From NCBI GenBank assembly GCA_040902885.1, contig JBBDWK010000063.1, positions 50,344-114,343 on the forward strand: a stretch of DNA of 64,000 nucleotides, read 5' to 3'. The DNA is from JBBDWK01 sp040902885. Lineage in GTDB: Bacteria > Acidobacteriota > Terriglobia > Bryobacterales > Bryobacteraceae. Each line of letters opens with the position of its first letter. The stretch's first letter is position 1. Under the pieces are notes generated by a model. That model had not been told where the DNA came from and made no database searches. It saw only the letters and a list, made by a program, of their open reading frames with translations. This document shows, in pieces, positions 63,944-64,000 of this stretch. A program made the translations under genes and the position numbers.

Positions 63944-64000
63944 CCGATTGCGGATTCCGAGGGATGGCGATCAGCGTTCCGAACTGATGTCGATCACGAT

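Noticed and set aside
61776..64000. IS or DDE transposon as the cause of the comM break
   Set aside because: No transposase, terminal inverted repeats or target duplication are visible; the adjacent gene is a large serine recombinase.
1..64000. CRISPR array or rRNA operon
   Set aside because: No regularly spaced short repeats and no conserved rRNA segments were seen on either strand.

Overview
The window is GC-rich, densely coded bacterial chromosome. Gene content points to an Acidobacteriota member, probably near Solibacter/Bryobacter. The clues are two Planctomycete-type cytochrome c (DUF1549/DUF1553) plus DUF1501 modules, an Oar-like TonB receptor with an N-terminal carboxypeptidase-regulatory domain, a Tat-type sulfatase, and FG-GAP and bacterial pre-peptidase-domain secreted proteins. 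This is inference from gene families; there is no rRNA in the window to confirm it.

Layout. 1-5.5 kb (-): a tripartite RND efflux operon (lipoprotein adaptor, RND pump, TolC, the last cut by the window edge). 5.6-7.7 kb (+): a 3-hydroxyacyl-CoA dehydrogenase overlapping a secreted FG-GAP protein. 7.9-11.6 kb (-): a 1230-residue galactose-oxidase-like copper radical oxidase. 12.2-16.2 kb (+): a DUF1549/DUF1553 cytochrome and its DUF1501 partner. 16.2-18.9 kb (-): a membrane protein with a coiled-coil middle and a divergent Nramp-like transporter.

19.1-47.4 kb (+): the centrepiece, a single 28-kb run of eighteen tightly packed genes encoding a contractile phage-tail-like injection system. It has sheath, tube, hub (gpD/gp27-like), spike (gpV/gp5-like), PAAR-like tip, gp25, baseplate J (gp6) and a gpI-like tail protein. 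These are followed by fibre-like, coiled-coil, beta-rich and tape-measure-like proteins. The run ends with a 2615-residue protein (several membrane segments, an M23/LytM-type peptidase domain, HxH motifs and many beta-rich repeats) and a small HELGH metalloprotease. There is no capsid, portal, terminase, AAA+ ATPase or T6SS membrane complex in the cluster. It therefore looks like an injection machine rather than a prophage, and it does not match the usual eCIS or T6SS inventories.

47.5-59.6 kb: a Tat sulfatase (+), then a minus-strand block running from a PPC-domain protein, a DUF1549/DUF1553 protein with Ig-like domains and a DUF1501 protein into a small membrane protein, an unusual DUF2752-iron alcohol dehydrogenase fusion and the Oar-like receptor. 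59.6-60.4 kb: an OmpA-family protein. A nested palindromic element and tRNA-Leu(CAA) follow. From 60.7 kb, comM (Mg-chelatase-like) is cut exactly in its conserved AMNPCPCG motif by an integrated element whose large serine recombinase and at least one cargo gene (DUF932-like, apparently damaged) run to the window end.
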